The notes beneath the pieces were generated by a model. It did no database searches, was not told the origin of the DNA, and was given only the letters and a program-made list of their open reading frames with translations. DNA of 64,000 nt from Candidatus Eiseniibacteriota bacterium (GTDB lineage: Bacteria; Orphanbacterota; Orphanbacteria; Orphanbacterales; Orphanbacteraceae), in NCBI GenBank assembly GCA_029262235.1, contig JAJCZU010000003.1, forward strand, positions 434,001 to 498,000, written 5' to 3'. The position numbers were made by a program, and so were the translations under genes. This document shows positions 36,466-43,914 of the stretch, one piece after another. Within the stretch, counting starts at the first letter, position 1. Each line of letters begins with the position of its first letter.

Positions 36466-38397
36466 ATGGCAGGACTCAGTTCTTTCTATACCGCTGTGTC
36501 GGGTATGAAAGGTCAGCTTTTCAGCATGAACGTGATCGGGAACAACATTGCGAACGTGGGAACGTCGGGCTACAAGTCCGGTCGTGCTTCGTTCCAGGAG
36601 TCGCTCGTTTCGACGATTCGCGACTCGACCGGTCCGCGCGGCGTGAATGGCGGCATCAATGGTATCCAGGTGGGTCTCGGCATGGAAGTGTCGAGCGTCG
36701 CTTCGAATAATACGCAGGGAACGCTGCAGACGACGGGCATCCTGACGGATCTCGCGATCGAGGGCAACGGCTACTTCGTGACGCGTCAGGGACAGAATCA
36801 GTACTACACGCGTTCGGGCAACTTCACGTTCGACGCCAACGGATTCCTGACCGACCGCTCCAGCGGTTCGATCGTACAGGGATGGCTCGCGGACAATCGG
36901 GGCGTCATTCCGTCCGGTACGCCGACCACGAATATCCGACTTCCGTTCGGTGAAACGGTGCCGGGACAGGCGACCGAAGAAGTGAAGTTCGCGGCGAACC
37001 TGAACGCCGACGCGACGGACAGCCTTGCGTCGCTTTCGGCTGCGGGAGTAACGGGGATCGATTATGTGAACGGCACGGTCGACAACGGCGCGGGCGGTAC
37101 GCACTCGATCACGGTTACGGGAACGAACGCGACGAGCAGCACGGCTTCGGGCACGGTGGCGGCGCTTACGGGCAGTGAAACGCTCGGCAGCCTCGGCGTC
37201 ATGAACGCCGGCGACTTTGCCATCAGCGTGGACGGCGGAGCGAGCGTGCCGGTGCTCGGTCTCGCGCTTACGTCGACCGTGACGGACCTGATCAACGCGG
37301 TCAACAACCTGAACATCGGCGTGACGGCCGCACTGGACGGCGGCGGTGCCGTGAGCATCACGCGCGACTATGCGGGCGACGGCACGCTTCACTATGTAAC
37401 GACCTCCGCGGCCGTCGTGGACGGTTCGAACGACAACATCACGGCTGCGGTCTTCGGCCAGGCGGACACGGTTTCGCTCGTCGCCAACTCGGGCGTTGCC
37501 AGCTCGATCGCGGCGATCGATACCTTCACACCCTACAACAAGCCGTCGCTCGGTGGCGTCGCTCTCACGATCACGATGGATCCGGTGACGGGGCTGGCCA
37601 ACGGCTTCTCGGACGTCGGTAAAGGTGGCGTGACGGTCACGGCCTCCGGCGGTCTTGCCGCGGGCACGGCCGAGATCACGACGGAAGATACGGACCATGC
37701 GACGTCACTTCTCGTGTTCGACTCGCTCGGTCGCGAGCACACGCTGAACGTCACGTTCACGCGCTCGGCGAACACGAACCAGTGGTACTGGAACGCGTCG
37801 TTCGACGGCGGCGAAGCGATCACCGCGGGTGGCTCGGGCCTCGTGGAGTTCAACGAAGACGGCTCGCTCCGTTCGTGGAACGCGAACGACAGCTCGCTCA
37901 CGCTCGATCTCGAGCCGGGTACCGGCGCCGAGTCGATGTCGCTCGATCTGTTCACGGGAACGGTCGGCGGCTATGACGGGCTGACGCAGTTCTCGTCCGT
38001 CGCGACCGCGACTGCGATTTCGCAGGACGGCTACGGCATGGGCAATCTGAATTCGATTTCGATCGGCGCCGACGGAAAAATCCAGGGCGTCTTCTCGAAT
38101 GGCGTGCTCCGGGACATGGGGCAGGTCGTACTTGCGAAGTTCGCCAACGGTGACGGACTGATGCGTGCGGGCGGAAACCTTCTGATGGAATCCGCCAACT
38201 CAGGGCAGGCGATTATCGGCGCGGCCGGCACCAACGTGGATGCCCGCATCGCCAGCGGCGCTCTGGAAATGTCCAACGTCGATTTAGCGGAAGAGTTCGT
38301 GAACATGATCGTCGCACAGCGTGGATTCCAGGCGAACGCCCGGGTCATCACGACGGGCGATGAAATGACCACCGAGCTCATCAATCTGAAGAGATAG
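36466..38397 (+). CDS. flgE: Flagellar hook protein FlgE
   Basis: 643 residues, larger than the 400-residue enteric protein because of expanded outer domains. N-terminal D0 has MNVIGNNIANVGTSGYKSGR; residues about 95-140 contain the FlgE/F/G signature GNGYFVTRQGQNQYYTRSGNF; the C-terminus (VDLAEEFVNMIVAQRGFQANARVI) is the matching D0 helix. The middle (about 190-430) is Thr/Ser/Gly/Ala-rich beta-sheet exposed on the hook surface. It builds the universal joint capped by FlgD. AGGGAGAG precedes the ATG. Confidence 0.96.
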   Translation: MAGLSSFYTAVSGMKGQLFSMNVIGNNIANVGTSGYKSGRASFQESLVSTIRDSTGPRGVNGGINGIQVGLGMEVSSVASNNTQGTLQTTGILTDLAIEGNGYFVTRQGQNQYYTRSGNFTFDANGFLTDRSSGSIVQGWLADNRGVIPSGTPTTNIRLPFGETVPGQATEEVKFAANLNADATDSLASLSAAGVTGIDYVNGTVDNGAGGTHSITVTGTNATSSTASGTVAALTGSETLGSLGVMNAGDFAISVDGGASVPVLGLALTSTVTDLINAVNNLNIGVTAALDGGGAVSITRDYAGDGTLHYVTTSAAVVDGSNDNITAAVFGQADTVSLVANSGVASSIAAIDTFTPYNKPSLGGVALTITMDPVTGLANGFSDVGKGGVTVTASGGLAAGTAEITTEDTDHATSLLVFDSLGREHTLNVTFTRSANTNQWYWNASFDGGEAITAGGSGLVEFNEDGSLRSWNANDSSLTLDLEPGTGAESMSLDLFTGTVGGYDGLTQFSSVATATAISQDGYGMGNLNSISIGADGKIQGVFSNGVLRDMGQVVLAKFANGDGLMRAGGNLLMESANSGQAIIGAAGTNVDARIASGALEMSNVDLAEEFVNMIVAQRGFQANARVITTGDEMTTELINLKR

Positions 38398-38398
38398 C

Positions 38399-38441
38399 AC
38401 CTACCGTTCCTTAGGGGGAGTCCCCGCGTTGGGAGGTAGGT
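38399..38441 (+). promoter_or_regulatory. Stem-loop between flgE and fliL
   Basis: ACCTACC (38399-38405) pairs with GGTAGGT (38435-38441) around a nested GGGGA/TCCCC hairpin, starting at the flgE stop. No U-tract follows, so it is more like an mRNA-stability or processing element separating hook and motor genes than a terminator. Confidence 0.4.
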
Positions 38442-38461
38442 AGCGAACACGGAGTGAAACT

Positions 38462-39001
38462 GTGGCCGATCAAACTACCGATCCCAATGTGGCGGACTCC
38501 CCTTCTCCTGAAGAAGAGTCTCCCAAAAAAGGCATGAGTCCGATCGTGCTTTTCCCGATGGTGGGCGTGCTTTACGGCGTGATCCTCCTGGTGGGCTGGT
38601 TCGTGACGTCCGCGTTTGTCGGGCCCGCGATTGCCGACCACCTCGTGGGAAAAGAACGAGAAAAGGTCTTCAAGGAAATCCTGGACGACGGGAAGTCGGG
38701 GCCGAACGAGGTTCTGATGATCGATGATCTCGTCGTGAACCCGGCCGGTTCGCAGGGAACGCGCTACGTCGCGACTTCGATTGGTATCGAAATCAAGACC
38801 GAGTCGCTCCCGGCGTTCGAAGCCCGCATACCGAAGATTCAGGATTGTCTGATCCGGATCCTCGGGTCGAAGACGGTCGACGAGTTGTCGGACGTCACGA
38901 CGCGGGAAACGCTCCGGGAGGAGATCAAGGAAGAAGTCGGGTTCCTCGTAAGAGGGCACGAGATTATTTCCATCTACTTTGTGAGCTTTGTACTGCAATG
39001 A
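38462..39001 (+). CDS. fliL: Flagellar basal-body-associated protein FliL
   Basis: 179 residues from GTG 38462 (ACGGAG 7-10 bases upstream). One transmembrane helix at about 30-52, then a periplasmic FliL domain with LMIDDLVVNPAGSQGTRYVATSIGIE (about 85-110) and a C-terminal ETLREEIKEEVGF / ISIYFVSFVLQ stretch. FliL forms a ring around the stator and stabilises MotAB. Its TGA overlaps the fliM ATG. Confidence 0.93.
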   Translation: MADQTTDPNVADSPSPEEESPKKGMSPIVLFPMVGVLYGVILLVGWFVTSAFVGPAIADHLVGKEREKVFKEILDDGKSGPNEVLMIDDLVVNPAGSQGTRYVATSIGIEIKTESLPAFEARIPKIQDCLIRILGSKTVDELSDVTTRETLREEIKEEVGFLVRGHEIISIYFVSFVLQ

Positions 39002-39864
39002 CAGCTGTGCTGAACGGGAGCGAAGCGAAATGCCGGCCGTATGATTTCCGGAGGCCTCAAAAGCTGACGGAGTCGAGCCGCGTGAAGCTTCGAAAAGATC
39101 AGACGGGTCTGGCCGAACGCCTCGTGAAGTGCCTGAAGGAGACTTCGGGACTCTCGTGCGTGTTCGCACTGACGCGGTCGATCGAAACGGTGTCGCAGGA
39201 CCTCGCGGTCGGCGGGCCGTCTCTCGTGTATCGCCTGCAGCTGAAGCCGGAGAATCGTCCGGTGCTGTTCGGTATCGAGGCGGGCGTGGTGCAGGCGGCT
39301 GTGGAGCAGATGCTCGGCGGCACCGGCACGATTGTCGATGTGGACCGTCCGCCCACGGAGATCGAGACCATTCTGATGAGCGCTGTTGCGAAACGAATCC
39401 AGGACGAGCTTGCGAGACGATGGGAGCTTCCGTTCCCGGCGGATGCGCCTTCCGTGTTCGTGCCGCCGAAGGATGATGACGAGGAACTCGTGACCGGCAT
39501 TCTGTCGGACTTCGAGTGCACGCTCGGCGAGGCGAAGTCGAAGGTGTGGATGTTCTATCCGTTCCAGGAGTTCGCGGGCGTGCTCGGCCTGGATGTGCGC
39601 GATCGCAAAACCGGAGACGGCGAGGCGGAGGAACTGGGTCAGGAGCGGGCGCTTTCGATCCCGCTCGAGATCCAGGTTCGCTACCCGAAAGTCGACCTCC
39701 AGGTTTCGGAGATCGGCCGCCTGAAGAAGGGCGACATCGTCACCATGCCGCAGCGATGGGATGAAGAGATCGAGATCTATGTAGAGAACCGGCTGATGTT
39801 TCTGGGATTCCCGGGTGAGAAAAAAGGAAATCGCGCCGTCAAAGTTACGCGGCCCTGCGAGTAG
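38998..39864 (+). CDS. fliM: Flagellar motor switch protein FliM, N-terminally short
   Basis: 288 residues from ATG 38998, which overlaps the fliL stop (ATGA). RPYDFRRPQKLTESSRVKL (residues 13-31), EQMLGGTG (the FliM GGxG site near 103-110) and the C-terminal SpoA domain (VDLQVSEIGRLKKGDIVTM, near 235-255) identify it. It forms the middle of the C-ring. The usual N-terminal LSQxEIDALLxG peptide that binds CheY-P is reduced to MTAVLNG, and the protein is about 40 residues shorter than typical. Confidence 0.9.
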   Translation: MTAVLNGSEAKCRPYDFRRPQKLTESSRVKLRKDQTGLAERLVKCLKETSGLSCVFALTRSIETVSQDLAVGGPSLVYRLQLKPENRPVLFGIEAGVVQAAVEQMLGGTGTIVDVDRPPTEIETILMSAVAKRIQDELARRWELPFPADAPSVFVPPKDDDEELVTGILSDFECTLGEAKSKVWMFYPFQEFAGVLGLDVRDRKTGDGEAEELGQERALSIPLEIQVRYPKVDLQVSEIGRLKKGDIVTMPQRWDEEIEIYVENRLMFLGFPGEKKGNRAVKVTRPCE

Positions 39865-39873
39865 GGGAGAGTC

Positions 39874-40464
39874 ATGAGCGAAGAGAATTCAAAAGACACG
39901 ATCAAAGAAACGGCGGCCACGCCGGCCACGCCGGCGGAAGAGACGCCGAAGGCCGGGGCAACGCCTGAAGCGACGGCCGAAACGCCGGCCGCGACGCAGG
40001 CCGCGACGGCGACGGCGGATGCGGACACGGAGGCAGCGGGTGCGGGCGACGGGGAAGCGGCGCCGGAAGCGGGCACGACCGGTTCTCCCGATGCCGTGCA
40101 GGCCGAGAGCGTGCCGGAAAGCGCCGAAGCGGCGACCGCGGCCGAAGTCGACGGGGAACCCGTGCGCCAGGTATCGCTCGAGTCGCTTCAGGATACGGCG
40201 GCGCAGGAAGCCGGCGTCGACAACTGGGGCCTCGTGCTCGATGTGGTCGTCCCCGTCAGCGTCGATCTCGGTCGCTGCACGATGGCGATCAGGGACGTCA
40301 TGAGAATTCGCGCCGGCTCGGTCGTCACGCTCGACAAGCCGCTTGGCGAACCGGTCGATCTCCGTATCAACGGCGAGGTGATCGGAAGCGGAGAGGTGGT
40401 CGTGGTAGGCGATCAGATCGGAATTCAGATCGTGGACCTGAAGCAGAAGGGGCGCTCGAAATGA
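39874..40464 (+). CDS. fliN: Flagellar motor switch protein FliN with long N-terminal extension
   Basis: 196 residues. Residues 1-95 are Ala/Thr/Glu/Pro-rich and probably disordered; residues about 120-190 are the SpoA fold: VLDVVVPVSVDLGRCTMAIRDVM, SVVTLDKPLGEPVDLRINGEVIGSGEVVVV, and QIGIQIVDL. FliN forms the base of the C-ring and binds FliH. GGGGAGAG precedes the ATG; the stop overlaps the fliO start. Confidence 0.94.
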   Translation: MSEENSKDTIKETAATPATPAEETPKAGATPEATAETPAATQAATATADADTEAAGAGDGEAAPEAGTTGSPDAVQAESVPESAEAATAAEVDGEPVRQVSLESLQDTAAQEAGVDNWGLVLDVVVPVSVDLGRCTMAIRDVMRIRAGSVVTLDKPLGEPVDLRINGEVIGSGEVVVVGDQIGIQIVDLKQKGRSK

Positions 40465-40976
40465 TGCGAGTCCTGCTCGTTCTCATTGTATGGGCACTGT
40501 TCGCACTGGCGCCGGTGGCTTCGTTCGCGGAAGACGCGAGTCAGTCCGCGGTGGATGCCGGCGCGGCATCGCTCGACGTTCCCGTAGCTGAAGCGTCTTC
40601 GCTCTTCGCGGACCGCGGCGGCGTGGACCCGACGCACGATCTCCTGAAGCGCTGGTTCAGCGTGATGGGACTTCTCGTGCTGGTCGGCGGACTCGCGTGG
40701 TTCCTTCTGAAGCGCGGCCGCTTTCCGGGACTTGCCGCGCGACGCGGTCAGATGCACGTCGTCGACCGGCTTTTCCTCGGCCCGAAGCGTTCGATTCAGG
40801 TAGTACAGATCGGCACGAGACAGCTCATTGTCGGGATCACCGAAATGCAGATCACCACGCTCGGCGAACTGGAAGAAGGAGCGCTTGTCTCCCTCGACGG
40901 CGGTTCCGGGCAAACAGGGGGCGCGTCGTTTCCGTCGTTCCTGCAGGGCGCGAACCAGGCGAGGGATAAAGAATGA
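40461..40976 (+). CDS. fliO: Flagellar biosynthetic protein FliO
   Basis: 171 residues. Signal-like N-terminus (residues 1-24), a transmembrane helix near 72-92 (VMGLLVLVGGLAWFLL), then the FliO cytoplasmic domain with MHVVDRLFLGPKRSIQVVQIGTRQLIVGI. FliO helps assemble the FliP-FliQ-FliR export core. It overlaps both neighbours (fliN, fliP) by four bases. Confidence 0.9.
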   Translation: MMRVLLVLIVWALFALAPVASFAEDASQSAVDAGAASLDVPVAEASSLFADRGGVDPTHDLLKRWFSVMGLLVLVGGLAWFLLKRGRFPGLAARRGQMHVVDRLFLGPKRSIQVVQIGTRQLIVGITEMQITTLGELEEGALVSLDGGSGQTGGASFPSFLQGANQARDKE

Positions 40977-41737
40977 TCGTGCGTCACTCACGCGTCGTCC
41001 TGATCGCGCTCGCCATCGCGGCCGTGTTCGCGGCCCTCGTCGCGTTCGTTCCCGAGGCGCATGCGGCTCCGGGGCTTTCGATCGAGCTGAACAACGAAGA
41101 CCAGCCGCTCGACCTTTCGACCGCGGTCAAGATCGTCTCGTTCCTCACGATCCTGACGCTGGCTCCGGCGCTCGTGATTCTCGGAACGTCGTTCACGCGG
41201 ATCGTAATCGTATTCTCGTTCCTGAAGCAGGCGATCGGGCAGCCGCAGTCGCCGCCGAATCAGATTCTCGTGGGACTCGCGCTCTTTCTGACCGCGTTCA
41301 TCATGACACCGGTCTGGCTCCAGGTGAAGGAGCAGGCGATCGATCCCGCCGCGCGCGGTGAGATTGAAGAGAGCGAAGCGTGGTCCCGTTCGGTGGGGCC
41401 CCTGCGCGACTTCATGCTCAGCAACGTGCGCGAACGCGACCTGAACTTCTTCCTGCAGCTGCAGAAGATTCCGGCGCCGCAGACGAAGGAGGAAGTGCCC
41501 ATGAGCATTCTCGTGCCGGCGTTCGTCATCAGTGAAATCAGCATCGCGTTCCAGATCGGATTTCTGCTTTTCATTCCATTTGTCGTGATCGACATGATCG
41601 TCGCGAGCGTCCTCATGTCCATGGGGATGATGATGCTCCCGCCGGTCATCATATCGATGCCGTTCAAGATTCTCCTTTTCATACTCGTTGACGGGTGGCA
41701 CCTCGTAACGTCGTCGCTCGTCAGCAGTTTCGGGTGA
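40973..41737 (+). CDS. fliP: Flagellar type III export core protein FliP
   Basis: 254 residues with a cleavable-looking N-terminus (EAHAA) and four transmembrane helices. Diagnostic stretches: TSFTRIVIVFSFLKQAIG, GLALFLTAFIMTPVW, and the C-terminal FVISEISIAFQIGFLLFIPFVVIDMIVASVLMSMGMMMLPP-type region (about 180-235). FliP with FliQ and FliR makes the helical export gate above FlhA. Confidence 0.97.
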   Translation: MIVRHSRVVLIALAIAAVFAALVAFVPEAHAAPGLSIELNNEDQPLDLSTAVKIVSFLTILTLAPALVILGTSFTRIVIVFSFLKQAIGQPQSPPNQILVGLALFLTAFIMTPVWLQVKEQAIDPAARGEIEESEAWSRSVGPLRDFMLSNVRERDLNFFLQLQKIPAPQTKEEVPMSILVPAFVISEISIAFQIGFLLFIPFVVIDMIVASVLMSMGMMMLPPVIISMPFKILLFILVDGWHLVTSSLVSSFG

Positions 41738-41741
41738 TCCC

Positions 41742-42011
41742 ATGACCGAAGGCGTCATCATCGATGTCATCCGCGAAGCGGCGATGCAGATTCTGATGGT
41801 GGGCGGGCCGATTCTGATCAGCGGGCTCGTCGTCGGCCTCGGAATCGGGCTGCTGCAGACCGTGACCCAGATCCAGGAAGCGACGATCGCGTTCATTCCG
41901 AAGATGGTGCTCGTCGTGCTCGTCTTCATTCTCGTGCTGCCGTACATGATGGCACGCATGGTCGCGTTCGCCACGATGCTCATGGGCGACTTCCGGCCGT
42001 TCATCCAGTGA
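41742..42011 (+). CDS. fliQ: Flagellar type III export core protein FliQ
   Basis: 89 residues, two transmembrane helices (about 16-40 and 50-72), with GLGIGLLQTVTQIQEATIAFIPK between them, the FliQ signature. It lies between fliP and fliR as in most flagellar loci. Confidence 0.96.
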   Translation: MTEGVIIDVIREAAMQILMVGGPILISGLVVGLGIGLLQTVTQIQEATIAFIPKMVLVVLVFILVLPYMMARMVAFATMLMGDFRPFIQ

Positions 42012-42021
42012 GAGTGACCGT

Positions 42022-42810
42022 ATGAATCTGAACCTCGAAGCAATCGCAGCCGTTACCGAGAGGCACGTGCCCCTGTTCGGACTCGCGGCGCTCCGGGCGT
42101 CGGGACTCGCGATCACGGCGCCGATGTTCGCGCACTACGCGCTCCCGAGAAGCGTGCGCAACTGGCTCATGCTGAGCATGGTGTTCGCGCTCTACCCCAC
42201 GATGAACATCGTGATGCCCGAGGGAATCGCGCTGCCGCTCGTAGTCGCGCAGGAACTCGCGATCGGCATCCTGCTCGGCTTCGTGGCCGGGATCGTGGTG
42301 CTCGTCGGGACGTACGCCGGCCGCCTGGCCGGGGTTCAAATGGGCTTCGGGATGGCGTCCGTGGTCGATCCTGCCCAGGGGGAAGAAGGGGCGCAGCTCG
42401 ACAGGCTGCAGTCGCTCGTCATGCTCGTCGTGTTCATTTCGCTCGGCGGACATCTCGTGATGATCGGCGCGCTGCACAAGAGTTATCTGCTCGCGCCGAT
42501 CGGTACGCCGATTGCGCCGGTCGATCTGATCGACGGTTTTCTGACGCTCATGTTCGGCATGTTTCGCTCGGCGCTCGAAATCGCGGCGCCGTTTCTCGTA
42601 ACGACCATGCTTGTTGAAGTGGGGCTCGGCATTCTCGCGCGGAGCGCGCCGCAGATCAACATCATGAACGTCGGTTTCGGCGTGCGTATTCTCGTCGGCC
42701 TGTTCGTGATCGTGGTGTTTCTGCCCGCGTACGTGCTGATCGCGACACACTATGTCGAAACGATACCGGGACACCTCGCAAGCCTGATTCAGGCGCTGGG
42801 GGAGAAATAG
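42022..42810 (+). CDS. fliR: Flagellar type III export core protein FliR
   Basis: 262 residues with about six transmembrane helices. Near residue 105 GVQMGFGMASVVDP is the FliR family motif, and QINIMNVGFGVRILVGLFV near 212-230 is typical too. FliR completes the FliPQR gate and contacts FlhB, whose ATG directly follows its TAG. Confidence 0.96.
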   Translation: MNLNLEAIAAVTERHVPLFGLAALRASGLAITAPMFAHYALPRSVRNWLMLSMVFALYPTMNIVMPEGIALPLVVAQELAIGILLGFVAGIVVLVGTYAGRLAGVQMGFGMASVVDPAQGEEGAQLDRLQSLVMLVVFISLGGHLVMIGALHKSYLLAPIGTPIAPVDLIDGFLTLMFGMFRSALEIAAPFLVTTMLVEVGLGILARSAPQINIMNVGFGVRILVGLFVIVVFLPAYVLIATHYVETIPGHLASLIQALGEK

Positions 42811-43914
42811 ATGGCGGGCGGGCACGATCGCACAGAACGGGCAACACCCAGGAAACTCCAGAAGGAGCGAGGCAAGGGCCAGGTCGCACAGGCGACCGAG
42901 TTTCGGTCGGCGCTCGTGGTCTTCGCGTTCGGTCTCGCGCTCAAGTACGGCGGCGTGCCGTGGCTCAGCGGGATCGCCGACCACATGCGTTTCTCCTGGA
43001 CGCTCAGCGACGTGCCGGTCATCGACACGAACTTCGCAGCGATGTACGCGCGGAACTGGGGAACGTGGTTCGCGATTACGCTGGCGCCCATCATGCTGCT
43101 TGCGCTCACGCTCACGGTCGCGACGACCGGCGCCACGCAGGGCGGCTTTCTCGTCACCACGCACCCCCTGAAGCCGAATTTCGGGCGCCTGAATCCATTG
43201 AAGGGAGTGAAGCGCATCTTTTCGCAGAAGACGCTCTTCAAGCTCTTCGTCGATATGGGGAAGCTGATCTTCCTGGGCGTCATTGTGGGCATTCACGTCA
43301 AAAGCGTCATGCTCCTGCTGCAGGACTCGCAATGGAAAGACATTACGTCGTCGCTCAAGATTCTGGAATCGGAGCTCGGCACGCTCGTCATTCAGTGCGG
43401 GCTTCTGCTGCTGGTTTTCGGGCTTGCGGATCTCGTGTTCCAGCGCCACTCGTTCGGCAAGGACATGATGATGACGAAGCGCGAAGTGAAAGACGAAGTG
43501 AAGGACGCGGAAGGCGATCCGTACGTGAAAGCGCGGATCAAGAGCGAGCAGAGAAGCATTGCGAAGGGGCGCATGATGCAGGACGTGCCGAAAGCCGATG
43601 TCGTGCTCACGAACCCGACGCACTACGCCGTGGCGCTCAAGTATGAGCCGGGCGAGATGGGCGCGCCGAAAGTGCTCGCGAAGGGTGTGGACCATGTGGC
43701 GTTTCGCATTCGCGAGATCGCGGAAGAGCACGGCGTTCCGATCGTGGAGAACCCGGAACTCACGCGTGCCCTCTATAAAGTGGCCGATATCGGGAGTGAA
43801 ATTCCGATGGACCTTTATAAAGCCGTCGCCGGGGTCTTGAGCTTCGTCTACAAGAAACGCGGAATCAATGGTATCCCGGGCGTTCCGTCCGGCAGCGCCG
43901 GAGGAAATGGATAA
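42811..43914 (+). CDS. flhB: Flagellar export switch protein FlhB
   Basis: 367 residues with four transmembrane helices (about 30-210) and a cytoplasmic domain. The N-terminus DRTERATPRKLQKERGKGQVA and the autocleavage site LTNPTHYAVAL with Asn268-Pro-Thr-His are intact. FlhB switches export from rod/hook to filament substrates when signalled by FliK. The last base overlaps the flhA ATG. Confidence 0.97.
   Translation: MAGGHDRTERATPRKLQKERGKGQVAQATEFRSALVVFAFGLALKYGGVPWLSGIADHMRFSWTLSDVPVIDTNFAAMYARNWGTWFAITLAPIMLLALTLTVATTGATQGGFLVTTHPLKPNFGRLNPLKGVKRIFSQKTLFKLFVDMGKLIFLGVIVGIHVKSVMLLLQDSQWKDITSSLKILESELGTLVIQCGLLLLVFGLADLVFQRHSFGKDMMMTKREVKDEVKDAEGDPYVKARIKSEQRSIAKGRMMQDVPKADVVLTNPTHYAVALKYEPGEMGAPKVLAKGVDHVAFRIREIAEEHGVPIVENPELTRALYKVADIGSEIPMDLYKAVAGVLSFVYKKRGINGIPGVPSGSAGGNG

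Noticed and set aside
42001-43731. Long minus-strand ORF of 576 codons opposite fliR/flhB
   Set aside because: It is the antisense shadow of conserved genes in high-GC DNA, with an R/H/D/E-rich low-complexity translation and no recognisable domain. The same holds for 40988-42043, 44445-45977, 53270-54601 and 3873-4868.
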